DNA from: DATATB01 sp036268995
Lineage (GTDB): Bacteria > Planctomycetota > Planctomycetia > Pirellulales > PNKZ01
Length of the DNA: 52,218 nucleotides
Direction of reading: 5' to 3'
Assembly (NCBI GenBank): GCA_036268995.1
Contig: DATATB010000066.1
Location: 1 to 52,218 of the forward strand
Below, piece after piece: positions 26,115-35,130 of this stretch; within the stretch, counting starts at the first letter, position 1, and each line of letters begins with the position of its first letter. A program made the translations under genes and the position numbers. The notes under the pieces were generated by a model that did not search any database, was not told the DNA's origin, and worked only from the letters and a program-made list of their open reading frames with translations.

Positions 26115-27469
26115 GCTGGTTTCGCCAGCGTCTCGAACGCCATCGGACAACAACGGCTGCCGTCTGGCACGATACCGAAGTCAGCTACGGCGAGCTGCTC
26201 GACCGCGTCGACAGTTGGCGCCAGCGCCTTGCCGACCGCGGACTCTCGACAGGCGACGTCTGCGCCATCATCGGCGACGACAGCATCGACGCCTGCGCGG
26301 TCCTGCTGGCCGCGCTGTTTGACGAGATGATTGCCGTTCCACTTTGTTCGCTTTCGCCGGACCGTTATCCGTACTGCATCGATACCTCGCAAGCCCGGGC
26401 CGTGATCGACTGCCGCGCTGCGGCCGCCGACGTGACTCTGCACACGGCGCGTACGGCGGCCGCTTCGCATCCGCTGTTTGATGCGCTGCGCAGCCAGCCG
26501 GCGCCGGGGTTGGTGCTATTCTCTTCCGGCTCGAGCGGCGAGCCGAAGGCCGTGCTCTGGGACGCCCAGCGGCTGGTCGCCCGGCACCGCGAGGTGCGCC
26601 GTGCGTATCGCACGCTCGTGTTCCTGCGGCTGGATCATATCGGCGGCATCAACACGTTGTTCCACGTGCTGTGCGGCGGCCAGACGCTGGTCGTCAGCAA
26701 CCGCCGCGACGTGGAGGGCGTGTGCCAGGCAATCGAGCACCAGCGCATCGAGCTGCTGCCGACAACGCCCACCTTCCTCAAGATGCTGCTCTTGTCCGGC
26801 GCGGCCGAGCGCTTCGACCTTACGTCGCTCGGCAAAATCACGTACGGCACCGAGACCATTCATCCGGGTGTGTTGCAAGCCTTGGCGGCGGCCCTGCCGG
26901 GTGTCGACTTCAAGCAGACGTACGGCCTGTCCGAGTTGGGGATTCTGGCCACCCAATCACGCCAGCGCGATTCCGTATGGGTCAAACTGGGCGGCGACGG
27001 AGTGGAGACGCGCGTGGTCGAAGGTCAGCTCTGGATCCGCACGACAAGCGCCATGCTCGGCTATCTCAATCATCCGTCGCCGTTCGATGCGGAAGGCTGG
27101 TTCAACACGCGCGACGCCGTCGAGATCGAGGGCGAGTACGTCCGCATTCTCGGCCGCACCAGCGACATCATCAACGTGGCGGGCGAAAAGGTGTACCCGG
27201 CCGAAGTCGAAGACGTGCTGCTGGCGGCCGGCAATGTGCGCGAAGCGGCCGTCTGCGGACGGTCCAACCCGATCACCGGCCAGGTGGTTACGGCGCGAGT
27301 CGCGCTCGTCGATCCCGAGCCGCAGCACGTCGCCCAGCGCCGGTTGATTACCTTCTGCCGCGGCAGGTTGGCGCCGTTCCAGGTGCCGATGCTGATCGAG
27401 TTCACGTCCGACGGCTTGCACACCGAGCGCGGCAAGACCGTGCGGCGAATCGATGGAATCGCTGCATGA
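26099..27469 (+). CDS. Acyl-AMP ligase (ANL superfamily adenylate-forming enzyme)
   Basis: A 456-residue adenylate-forming enzyme that activates a carboxylic acid with ATP and passes it to CoA or an ACP. Core motifs in order are 'LVLFSSGSSGEPKAVLW' (P-loop), 'YGLSE', 'GWFNTRD', 'GRTSDIINVAGEKVYPAEVE' and the catalytic Lys in 'TERGKTVRR'. It is shorter than typical acyl-CoA synthetases, and I cannot see the insertion typical of fatty acyl-AMP ligases. ATG 26099 is preceded by GAGG. It overlaps the GNAT gene by 16 bases and the SDR gene by ATGA. With a free ACP two genes on, it probably loads the starter acid. Confidence 0.9.
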   Translation: MPGSLSWFRQRLERHRTTTAAVWHDTEVSYGELLDRVDSWRQRLADRGLSTGDVCAIIGDDSIDACAVLLAALFDEMIAVPLCSLSPDRYPYCIDTSQARAVIDCRAAAADVTLHTARTAAASHPLFDALRSQPAPGLVLFSSGSSGEPKAVLWDAQRLVARHREVRRAYRTLVFLRLDHIGGINTLFHVLCGGQTLVVSNRRDVEGVCQAIEHQRIELLPTTPTFLKMLLLSGAAERFDLTSLGKITYGTETIHPGVLQALAAALPGVDFKQTYGLSELGILATQSRQRDSVWVKLGGDGVETRVVEGQLWIRTTSAMLGYLNHPSPFDAEGWFNTRDAVEIEGEYVRILGRTSDIINVAGEKVYPAEVEDVLLAAGNVREAAVCGRSNPITGQVVTARVALVDPEPQHVAQRRLITFCRGRLAPFQVPMLIEFTSDGLHTERGKTVRRIDGIAA

Positions 27470-28197
27470 ATCCAGCGCCAACTGCACTGGTGAGCGGAGG
27501 CAGCCGCGGCTTGGGCGCGGCACTGGTGCAAGCGCTGTTGGATGCCGGCTGGCGCGTGGCCACGTTCAGCCGCCAGCCGACGCCCTTCATCGAGCGCTGC
27601 CGCCAGCAGCGGGACGGCGCGTTCGACTGGCAAGCGCTCGAGGCGGCCGATTTCGACGGGCTGCGCGGCTGGGTTGCCCACGTTCGCGACCGCTGGGATC
27701 GCATCGACGCGCTGGTGAACAATTCGGCCGTCAGCCGCGAAGGCCGCTTGACGCTGCAAAGCACCGACGACATTCACGCGCTGCTGACCGTGAACCTGGA
27801 AAGCGTGATTCATCTCACCCGCGCCGCCGCGCAGACCATGCTCCACCAGCGGCACGGCGCGATCGTCAACATCTCGTCGGTCAACGCCCTGCGCGGCCAT
27901 ACGGGCGTGGCCGTGTACAGCGCCACGAAAGCTGCTTTGGACGGACTGACGCGCAGCTTGGCCCGCGAACTGGGGCCGAGTGGCATTCGCGTCAACTCGG
28001 TGGCCCCCGGCTACTTCGCCAGTGCCCTGACCGAAGGCATGCCCGAGGAGCAACGAAAACAGATCGTTCGCCGCACGCCGCTGGGGCGTCTGGCCGAGGC
28101 GGAAGACATCGCCGGCGTGGTCCGCTTTTTACTTTCGGACGAGGCCCGCTTCGTGACTGGCCAAACGCTCGTCGTCGACGGCGGGCTGACGTGCTGA
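27466..28197 (+). CDS. FabG-like short-chain dehydrogenase/reductase
   Basis: A 243-residue classical SDR. 'LVSGGSRGLG' (8-17) binds NAD(P)H, 'LVNNSAVS' is the NNAG-like motif, and the catalytic residues are Ser138, Tyr151 and Lys155 in 'YSATKAALDG'. 'INSVAPG'-like 'RVNSVAPGYF' and the C-terminal 'VTGQTLVVDGGLTC' are typical of 3-oxoacyl-ACP reductases. It overlaps the ligase stop as ATGA and precedes the free ACP by 40 bases. It probably reduces a keto group on an ACP-bound intermediate or on the starter. Confidence 0.9.
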   Translation: MNPAPTALVSGGSRGLGAALVQALLDAGWRVATFSRQPTPFIERCRQQRDGAFDWQALEAADFDGLRGWVAHVRDRWDRIDALVNNSAVSREGRLTLQSTDDIHALLTVNLESVIHLTRAAAQTMLHQRHGAIVNISSVNALRGHTGVAVYSATKAALDGLTRSLARELGPSGIRVNSVAPGYFASALTEGMPEEQRKQIVRRTPLGRLAEAEDIAGVVRFLLSDEARFVTGQTLVVDGGLTC

Positions 28198-28237
28198 GCC
28201 GATCGCCGGCCCCGAATCATCACCAGGAGCGAACCGT

Positions 28238-28498
28238 ATGGAAAACGTGCAAACGGCGGTTGTCGAAGAACTGCAACAAGTGGCCGAGCTGCGCGGGCTG
28301 AGCCTGCCCAGCACGTCGGCCCGTCAGCATTTGATCGACGACCTGGGACTGAAGTCGCTGGATCTGGCCCACCTGGTGGCCGCACTGGAGCGGCGGCTGC
28401 GCGTCGATCCGTTCATCAAGCACGTGCCGATCACGCAGATCCGCACCATTGGCGATTTGTGCGCGGCCTACACCTGCGCCTTGTCCGAACCGAAATAA
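28238..28498 (+). CDS. Free-standing acyl carrier protein
   Basis: An 86-residue acyl carrier protein. 'LIDDLGLKSLDLAHLVAALE' places the phosphopantetheine Ser at position 40; the residue before it is Lys rather than the usual Asp of DSL. Four helices fit the ACP fold, ending 'ITQIRTIGDLCAAY'. ATG 28238 follows AGGAG at 28225-28229. It sits between the SDR and the polyketide synthase, so it is the likely carrier for the acid activated by the ligase, separate from the synthase's own C-terminal ACP. Confidence 0.9.
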   Translation: MENVQTAVVEELQQVAELRGLSLPSTSARQHLIDDLGLKSLDLAHLVAALERRLRVDPFIKHVPITQIRTIGDLCAAYTCALSEPK

Positions 28499-28509
28499 GA
28501 GGCTCCAGC

Positions 28510-31500
28510 GTGCTCCAATCGCAACGGTCGGTCGCCATCATCGGCTTGTCATGCCGCGTGCCTGGAGCCGAGTCGCCCGGCCAATTCTGGGAAAACCTGC
28601 GACAGTCAGTCGACTCGATCCACAGGTTCACGGACGACGAGCTGCTGGCAGCCGGCGTGCCGCCGCCGCTGCTCAATGATCCCGGCTATGTGAAAGCGGC
28701 GCCGGTACTGACCGATTACGATGCCTTCGACGCGCCGCTGTTTCGTTATTCTGCGCGCGAAGCCAGCCTGATGGATCCGCAACAGCGGCTGTTTCTCGAG
28801 ACCTGCTGGGCGACGCTCGAAGACGCCGGCTACGATCCACTGCGCTATGCCGGCACGGTGGGCGTGTTCGCCGGCGGCGGCGGAAACGTCAGCAGCTATT
28901 TATTTGCCGAAGCCGCTCAATTCCGGCCGCACTTGGGAGCTACGGCCGGCGTGACGCATTTGGGCAACGACAAAGATTTTCTCGCGACGCGCGTGAGCTA
29001 CAAGCTCAACCTGCGCGGGCCGGCCGTGGCTGTGCAAACCGCCTGCTCGACGTCGCTCGTGGCGGTCCACCTGGCGTGCCAGTCGATTTTGCTCGGCGAA
29101 TCGGATATGGCTCTGGCCGGTGGCGTGAGCGTGCGCGTGCCGCACATCAGCGGCTACCTGGCCCGCGAGGGCGACGTGACCTCGCCCGAGGGTATCTGCC
29201 GGCCGTTTGGGGCCGGGGCCAATGGCACGGTGTTTGGCAGCGGCGTGGGGGCGGTGCTGCTCAAGAGTTTGGAGCGAGCCGAGGCCGACGGCGACCATAT
29301 TTACGCGGTCGTGCGGGGTTCGTCCATCAACAACGACGGCGGTGACAAGCTGAGCTACACCGCCTCGAGCGTCGCCGGGCAAGTGGCCTGCATGCAAGCG
29401 GCGCTCGCCGCGGCGAGCGTCGACCCGGCCACGATCGACTATGTCGAAGGGCACGGCGCGGCGACCTTGCTCGGCGATCCTTTGGAAATCGAGGCCTTGA
29501 ACCGGGCTTACGGCCAGCGCCCCACCGGCCGTTGCGCCGTCGGTTCGGTCAAAGGCAATATCGGCCACCTCGAAGCCGCGGCTGGAATCATCGGACTGAT
29601 CAAAGCCGCGCTGTCACTCGAACACGAGGCCATTCCGCCCAGTCTGCACTGCCAAACTCCCAATCCGCGCATCCACTTCGCAGGCGGACCGTTTCAAGCA
29701 GCCGATCGAGTTGCCAGTTGGCCTCGCGGCAACCGGCCGCGGCTGGCGGCGGTGAACAGTCTAGGCGTGGGCGGGACCAACGCGCACGTGATCCTCGAAG
29801 AGGCCCCCGCCCGAGCATCATCGCGCGATTCCGACGAAGGCTGCCTGCTGGTCCTTTCGGCCCAAAATCGCGCGGCGCTGAATGAGCTGGCAACTCGCTA
29901 CACCTCTTTTCTTGAGAACACCATTGGCTCTTGCTGGCTGGACATCTGCTACACGGCATACACCGGCCGCACGCGCCAGCCGCATCGCCTGGCCGTGGTC
30001 GCGGTTAATCCGACCGATGCCGCGCGGCAATTGCGAGCCTTTGCCGGAGATGTGTCTCAATCGCTCGTGTGGTACGGCATTGCGGACGGCAGCGACAAGG
30101 CACAAGCATCGATTCGGCCGCCTACGACTTTCGGCTGTGAAGTGCATCCACGCTGGACGCACGCGGCCGAGTGTTTCGTCAGCGGCGTGGAACTCGACTG
30201 GCCGGAGATCGATCTGGGCGCTGGCGGCCGTCGCCGCGTGTCGCTGCCGACGTACCCGTTTGCCCGAAACAAGTATTGGGTTCAAGAGCCGCCTGCGGCC
30301 GCGCCCGCCGTCCCGGCATCGGGCGGCTTGCTCGGCGCGCGGCGCGTCTCGCCTCGCTCGCAGGAAGTTTCGTACGAGTCTTCGCTAACGCTCGACGACA
30401 TCGCGTTTGTCCGCGACCATCGCATCTACGATCAGATCGTTGTCCCTGGGGCGGCATATCTGTCGCTGGCCTTCACAGCCGCTGGCGACGCCACCAGCAT
30501 ACGGCAGGTGGAATTCATCCGCCCCTGGATCCTCGAAGAGCGCACGCCGTACCGGCTGCAACTCGTCTTCGATCCTAAAAGCGGCGAGCGGCGATTCTCG
30601 GTTTTCAGTTGCGAACAAGCGAGCCAGGACGATGGTGGTTGGCAAGAGCGCGTGCAAGGGCACGTGGCCAGCGCGCGACCCGACCCGCAGGCTTGTGCGG
30701 TTCCGCAACTGCCCGGGCGGGCCGCCGATGGCGACGGGCAGGAGTTGTACGACCGCTTTGCAGGTCTCGGGCTCGATCTGGGGCCGGCCTTTCGAGCGGT
30801 GGGTCGATTCTGGCGCGGCACTGGCGAGCTGTGGGCCGAAATCGTCGCGCCGCAAGCGATCGTGCCCGAGCTGGATCGCTATTGGATGCACCCGGCCGTG
30901 CTCGATGGCTGCTTTCAACTCGTGGTGGGCAGCCTGGCTTCGTCGGGCGATGCTCCGTCAGCCTTGTTTTTGCCGCTGAGCGTCGAGGCAATCGAGCGGC
31001 ATCGTCGCCCGGGGCGGCAGCTTATGTGCCACGTTCGCCTGCACGAGCCGTCCGCTGCCGATGCCTCGGTGGTCACGGCCGACCTCGTGCTTTTCGATTC
31101 GCAGGGCGTGCTGGCCGAGTTCCGCGGCTTCACGGCCAAGCGGGCCGAGCGGTTCACCTTTCTGCGTGCCGCCCGGGCCGATCTGGATGAATGGTTGCAC
31201 GTGCTCAACTGGAAATCCAGCGAAGCGCCGACGACATCTTCTCAACCGGGCTCGTGGCTGGTAGTGGCCGACCAGGCCGGCCTGGCTGCGGAAGTTTGTA
31301 CGAAGCTGTCTGGCGACACCTGCGTGACGCTTGCCACGCCCGGCACGACCAGCCGCGAGCTAGAGCCCGGCCGCTTCGAATTGCCGTTTCATGACCGGCA
31401 CGCATGGCGCGAGTTGTTGCTGCAACTTCGGCCGCAGTTGACTGGGATTCTGTGGCTCGCGTCGCTCGATGACGTGGGCGACGAATCGGCTGTCGAGCCG

Positions 31501-33957
31501 GCGCTGGTTCCGCTGTTGGCGCTCGCGCAAGCCCTTGGCGACCTTGCGGACACGGCCCGCGTGCGGCTATGTGTTGCCACGCGCGGCGCCGAGAATGTCG
31601 ATTCTTCGGCATTGCCACTAAACCTGTCGGTGGCCGCTTTGCGGGGGGTCCTGCGTGTACTGCCGCACGAGCAGCCAGCGGTCCAAGTGAGCTGTGTGGA
31701 TCTCGATCCACGCGGGAGTCACCGCGATGCCGAAGTGCTGGCGGCCGAGTTGCGTGGCGGCGATGGCGAATCGTCGGTCGCATATCGCGGCTCGCGGCGC
31801 TACGTCGCTCGATTGCAGTCCTGGGCCAGTGCCACGCGCACCGCGCCGCTCGCGCAGCCGCCGGGCGAGAGCGAACTGGTGATCAAACGGCGGGGGAGTC
31901 TGGATCAACTCTGCCTGGCGCCGCTATCGCCACGGCCTCTTGGTCCGGGCGACGTGCGTCTGCACGTGGATTCGGCCGGGATGAATTTTCGTGATGTGCT
32001 CAACGCCCTGGGACTCTATCCGGGCGAAGCCGGCAAGCTGGGAATGGAGTGTGCCGGCCGCGTCGTGGAAGTCGGTCCCGAGGTTGCGGATTTGCAAGTG
32101 GGCGACGAAGTCGTCGCGCTGGCGCAGGGTTCGCTGGCGACGACCGTGGTCACGCCGGCCGCACTCGTCTGCCGTCGGCCGAAGAATCTGACGCCGGCCG
32201 AGGCAGCGGCCTGCCCGGTCGTGTTTGCCACCGCGGCATTTGCCTTGCAGCGGCTGGCCCGACTTGAACGCGGTGAGCGCGTGCTGGTACACGGTGCGGC
32301 CGGCGGAGTCGGTTGGGCCGTGATGCAACTGGCGCGGCAAACCGGGGCCGAGGTGTTTGCCACCGCCAGCCGCGACAAATGGGCCTATCTCCGCTCGCTG
32401 GGCATCGAGCACATTTACGATTCTCGCTCGCTGGCCTTTGCCGAAAACGTGCTGGCCGACACGGCCGGCCACGGCGTCGATCTGGTAGTCAACAGCCTGG
32501 CCGGCGAGTTCATCCCGGCCAGCCTGTCGACATTGGCCGCCGGCGGCTCGTTTGTCGAGATCGGCAAGCAAGGCATCTGGTCGGCCGAGCAAGTGCGTGC
32601 GCGGCGACCCGACGTGGCGTATCACGTGTTCGCGCTCGATCAACTGATGCACAACTCGCCGGTCGAGGTGGGCCGGGTGTTGCAAGGCATCTGCCGCGAC
32701 TTGGAGTCGGGCGTCCTCCAGCCGCCGCCGCTGGCCAGCTATCCGCTGACTTCGGCCGCGGCGGCTTTTCGGCGCATGCAGCAAGGCCAGCACGTGGGCA
32801 AGCTGGTGATTGGCATGCACTTCGACGGCCAACAGCCGGTGCGGGCCGACGCCACGTACCTGGTGGTCGGTGGACTGGGCGGGCTGGGTGCGACGGTCGT
32901 GCGGTGGCTGTGCGATCGCGGGGCCAGGTCGATTGCAATTGTCGGCCGGCGAACTGCCGATGCGGCCATCGAGGCGCAACTGACTCGACTGCGAGCCGGC
33001 GGCATTTCCGTGCGGTACTTCGCGGCCGACGTGGCGGACGAATCGCAATTGGCGCGCGTGCTGGATGATTGCCAGCGCACGCTGCCTCCGCTCGCCGGCG
33101 TGTTCCAACTCGCCGGCACGCTGGACGATGGGCTGATCGCGCGGCAGAGTGGCCCGCGGATGCAACGCGTGTTCGATCCCAAAATCCGCGGCACCTGGCA
33201 TCTGCACCGGCTGACGCGGCATATGCCGTTGGATTACTTCGTGGTCTTCTCATCGTGCGTGGCATGGCTGGGCTGGGCCGGCCAGGCTGCTTATGCGGCT
33301 GCCAATGCGTGGCTCGAGGGATTGATTCTCGAGCGGCGGCGGCAGGGGCTGCCCGGCGTGAGCATCGCCTGGGGGCCGTGGGAGCAGGCCGGCATGGCCG
33401 CCAGACTCAGCGATGCCCAGCGACAGCGCTGGCTCGAGCGCGGGTTTCAGTTCATCGAGCCGGCGCGGGGAGCGGCACTGTTGGGCCGCGTGCTCGAAAC
33501 CGGTGCTCCCGCGCTCGGCGTGTTTCGCGTGGATTGGGATGCCTATTGCCGGCAAGCGCCGGCCTCGTCACTGCTGCGTGACCTTGAATGCCGCGCGGCG
33601 ACAGACACCGCCAACCGCACAGCGAACGACGTTGCAAAACAACCCCGGTCAGAAATTCCGCAGCCGCTGGCCGGCGCATCGCCCGAGCGGCTGCGGGCTT
33701 CGCTGGAAGGTTTCGTACACGAGCAACTGCGCAGCGTGTTGGGGGTGCCGGCCGACCAGGCCCTCGACCATCGGGCCCGGCTGCCGGAACTGGGACTCGA
33801 TTCTCTGCTGGCCGTCGAACTGCTCCATCGCCTGCGTACCGGATTGGCTCCGTCGCTGAACGTGCCTTCCTCGCTCTTGTTCGAGCACCCCACTCTGGCG
33901 CAAGTAACCGATTTCCTGATGAAGAGCTGCGAGCCGGTTGCGTCCGGCTCACCCTGA
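28510..33957 (+). CDS. Type I polyketide synthase, KS-DH-ER-KR-ACP, without acyltransferase
   Basis: An 1815-residue fully reducing synthase. KS (about 7-430) has Cys179 in 'TACSTS', His315 in 'EGHGAATLLGDP' and His353 in 'NIGHLEAA'. Residues 431-595 contain only linker sequence, ending in 'RRRVSLPTYPFARNKYW', the usual post-AT linker; there is no GHSxG and no AT. DH (610-890) has His637 and Asp799 ('LDGCFQ'), though the Gly of HxxxG is Asp641. ER (1120-1435) has 'HGAAGGVGWAV'. KR (1445-1690) has 'GGLGGLG', Ser1582, Tyr1595 and the B-type 'LDD' at 1538-1540. The ACP carries Ser1765 in 'GLDSLL'. There is no thioesterase. The GTG at 28510 follows AGAGG after the ACP stop. Extender loading in trans is inferred. 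Confidence 0.93.
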   Translation: MLQSQRSVAIIGLSCRVPGAESPGQFWENLRQSVDSIHRFTDDELLAAGVPPPLLNDPGYVKAAPVLTDYDAFDAPLFRYSAREASLMDPQQRLFLETCWATLEDAGYDPLRYAGTVGVFAGGGGNVSSYLFAEAAQFRPHLGATAGVTHLGNDKDFLATRVSYKLNLRGPAVAVQTACSTSLVAVHLACQSILLGESDMALAGGVSVRVPHISGYLAREGDVTSPEGICRPFGAGANGTVFGSGVGAVLLKSLERAEADGDHIYAVVRGSSINNDGGDKLSYTASSVAGQVACMQAALAAASVDPATIDYVEGHGAATLLGDPLEIEALNRAYGQRPTGRCAVGSVKGNIGHLEAAAGIIGLIKAALSLEHEAIPPSLHCQTPNPRIHFAGGPFQAADRVASWPRGNRPRLAAVNSLGVGGTNAHVILEEAPARASSRDSDEGCLLVLSAQNRAALNELATRYTSFLENTIGSCWLDICYTAYTGRTRQPHRLAVVAVNPTDAARQLRAFAGDVSQSLVWYGIADGSDKAQASIRPPTTFGCEVHPRWTHAAECFVSGVELDWPEIDLGAGGRRRVSLPTYPFARNKYWVQEPPAAAPAVPASGGLLGARRVSPRSQEVSYESSLTLDDIAFVRDHRIYDQIVVPGAAYLSLAFTAAGDATSIRQVEFIRPWILEERTPYRLQLVFDPKSGERRFSVFSCEQASQDDGGWQERVQGHVASARPDPQACAVPQLPGRAADGDGQELYDRFAGLGLDLGPAFRAVGRFWRGTGELWAEIVAPQAIVPELDRYWMHPAVLDGCFQLVVGSLASSGDAPSALFLPLSVEAIERHRRPGRQLMCHVRLHEPSAADASVVTADLVLFDSQGVLAEFRGFTAKRAERFTFLRAARADLDEWLHVLNWKSSEAPTTSSQPGSWLVVADQAGLAAEVCTKLSGDTCVTLATPGTTSRELEPGRFELPFHDRHAWRELLLQLRPQLTGILWLASLDDVGDESAVEPALVPLLALAQALGDLADTARVRLCVATRGAENVDSSALPLNLSVAALRGVLRVLPHEQPAVQVSCVDLDPRGSHRDAEVLAAELRGGDGESSVAYRGSRRYVARLQSWASATRTAPLAQPPGESELVIKRRGSLDQLCLAPLSPRPLGPGDVRLHVDSAGMNFRDVLNALGLYPGEAGKLGMECAGRVVEVGPEVADLQVGDEVVALAQGSLATTVVTPAALVCRRPKNLTPAEAAACPVVFATAAFALQRLARLERGERVLVHGAAGGVGWAVMQLARQTGAEVFATASRDKWAYLRSLGIEHIYDSRSLAFAENVLADTAGHGVDLVVNSLAGEFIPASLSTLAAGGSFVEIGKQGIWSAEQVRARRPDVAYHVFALDQLMHNSPVEVGRVLQGICRDLESGVLQPPPLASYPLTSAAAAFRRMQQGQHVGKLVIGMHFDGQQPVRADATYLVVGGLGGLGATVVRWLCDRGARSIAIVGRRTADAAIEAQLTRLRAGGISVRYFAADVADESQLARVLDDCQRTLPPLAGVFQLAGTLDDGLIARQSGPRMQRVFDPKIRGTWHLHRLTRHMPLDYFVVFSSCVAWLGWAGQAAYAAANAWLEGLILERRRQGLPGVSIAWGPWEQAGMAARLSDAQRQRWLERGFQFIEPARGAALLGRVLETGAPALGVFRVDWDAYCRQAPASSLLRDLECRAATDTANRTANDVAKQPRSEIPQPLAGASPERLRASLEGFVHEQLRSVLGVPADQALDHRARLPELGLDSLLAVELLHRLRTGLAPSLNVPSSLLFEHPTLAQVTDFLMKSCEPVASGSP

Positions 33958-33999
33958 GTTTCGGAGTCCCAGCGATCGAACGGGTAAATCCGCCGGCAA

Positions 34000-35130
34000 T
34001 CACTGGGCTGCCGGAGCAATGGGTCGATCGGACTGGCCGTCCTGGAACTGGCGCCATTTGTTTTGGAATCCTGGGCGCTCGAAAACTTCCGGGTTGACAA
34101 TCCCCGATGGCTCGCGCCCGTGACGAAGGTCGAGAATAGAACTCAACGCCGTGCGCCCAAGATCGCGGAAGAGCTCGTCGGTCCAAGCGATGGCGTGTGG
34201 GGCCAGGAGCACGTTGTCGAGATCCGCAAAACGCGGCGAAGCAGCCAGCGGCTCGTCCACGAAGCAATCGATCGCCGCCCCGGCGATTTGTCGCGAGCGC
34301 AGCGCCTGATCGAGCGCGCATTCATCGACGATCCCGCCACGGGCCGTGTTGATCAGATATGCGGTGGGCTTCATCAGGGCCAATTCACGAGGCCCGAGCA
34401 GGCCACGCGTCTGCGGGGTCAGAGGGCAATGCAGACTGACAAAGTCGGCCTGCTTGACGAGCTCGTCCAACGGCACCGAGCGACCGCCGTGTTCCGCGAC
34501 CGTGGCTTCGGGGACATGCGGATCGAAGACCATCGGGGGCCGCATGCCGAACCCGCTCAGCAGGCGGACCAATTCGCGACCGATCCCGCCGAAGCCAATA
34601 ATCCCCAGCGTCTGGTCGCGCAGGCCTTGGCCCATGGATTGGCTGCGCTCGTCCCAGCGGGCTTCGCGGACCAGGCGGTCTTTGAGCGGCACGCGGTACG
34701 AAAGCGCGAGCATCCACGCCAGCGTCGCTTCGGCGACAGGCCGGTCGACGGCGCCACGGGCAATGGTCAACAGAACGTCGCGCTCGGTACAGGCGGCCAC
34801 GTCAACGGTGTCGTAGCCCACGCCGAAACGCGCCAACACGAGCAAGCCGCCGGCCTGCTGCAAGCTCCGCGCCGTGACGCGCGGGCTCAATACCAACACC
34901 GCTTGGGCATCGGCAAGCTGATCGGGGGACACTTCGGCGAGATGGCGGTCAAATCGCCGAACCTCGACGTCCGGCTTGCCCGCGAGCGCGTCCAGGCCGA
35001 TGTCGGGGAATCTCACTTTTCCGGCCTCATCGTAGAAGTCGGCGGTCAGCGTAATCGGACAACGAGCACGATGACCGTCCGCGCGGCACGAAGCATCGGT
35101 TTCGGTGGTTGCGACACGAACTACTTTCAT
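34000..35130 (-). CDS. D-isomer-specific 2-hydroxyacid dehydrogenase
   Basis: A 376-residue NAD-dependent oxidoreductase of the phosphoglycerate-dehydrogenase type, interconverting a 2-hydroxy acid and a 2-keto acid. The Rossmann motif is 'LGIIGFGGIGREL', and the catalytic Arg is in 'INTARGGIVDE' and the catalytic His in 'LLAPHAIAWT'. The length fits enzymes without a regulatory ACT domain. It overlaps the aldolase gene as ATGA and converges on the polyketide synthase with 42 bases between. Together with an aldolase that yields or uses 2-keto acids, it suggests breakdown of a sugar acid; a link to polyketide precursors is speculative. Confidence 0.88.
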   Translation of the reverse strand: MKVVRVATTETDASCRADGHRARCPITLTADFYDEAGKVRFPDIGLDALAGKPDVEVRRFDRHLAEVSPDQLADAQAVLVLSPRVTARSLQQAGGLLVLARFGVGYDTVDVAACTERDVLLTIARGAVDRPVAEATLAWMLALSYRVPLKDRLVREARWDERSQSMGQGLRDQTLGIIGFGGIGRELVRLLSGFGMRPPMVFDPHVPEATVAEHGGRSVPLDELVKQADFVSLHCPLTPQTRGLLGPRELALMKPTAYLINTARGGIVDECALDQALRSRQIAGAAIDCFVDEPLAASPRFADLDNVLLAPHAIAWTDELFRDLGRTALSSILDLRHGREPSGIVNPEVFERPGFQNKWRQFQDGQSDRPIAPAAQ

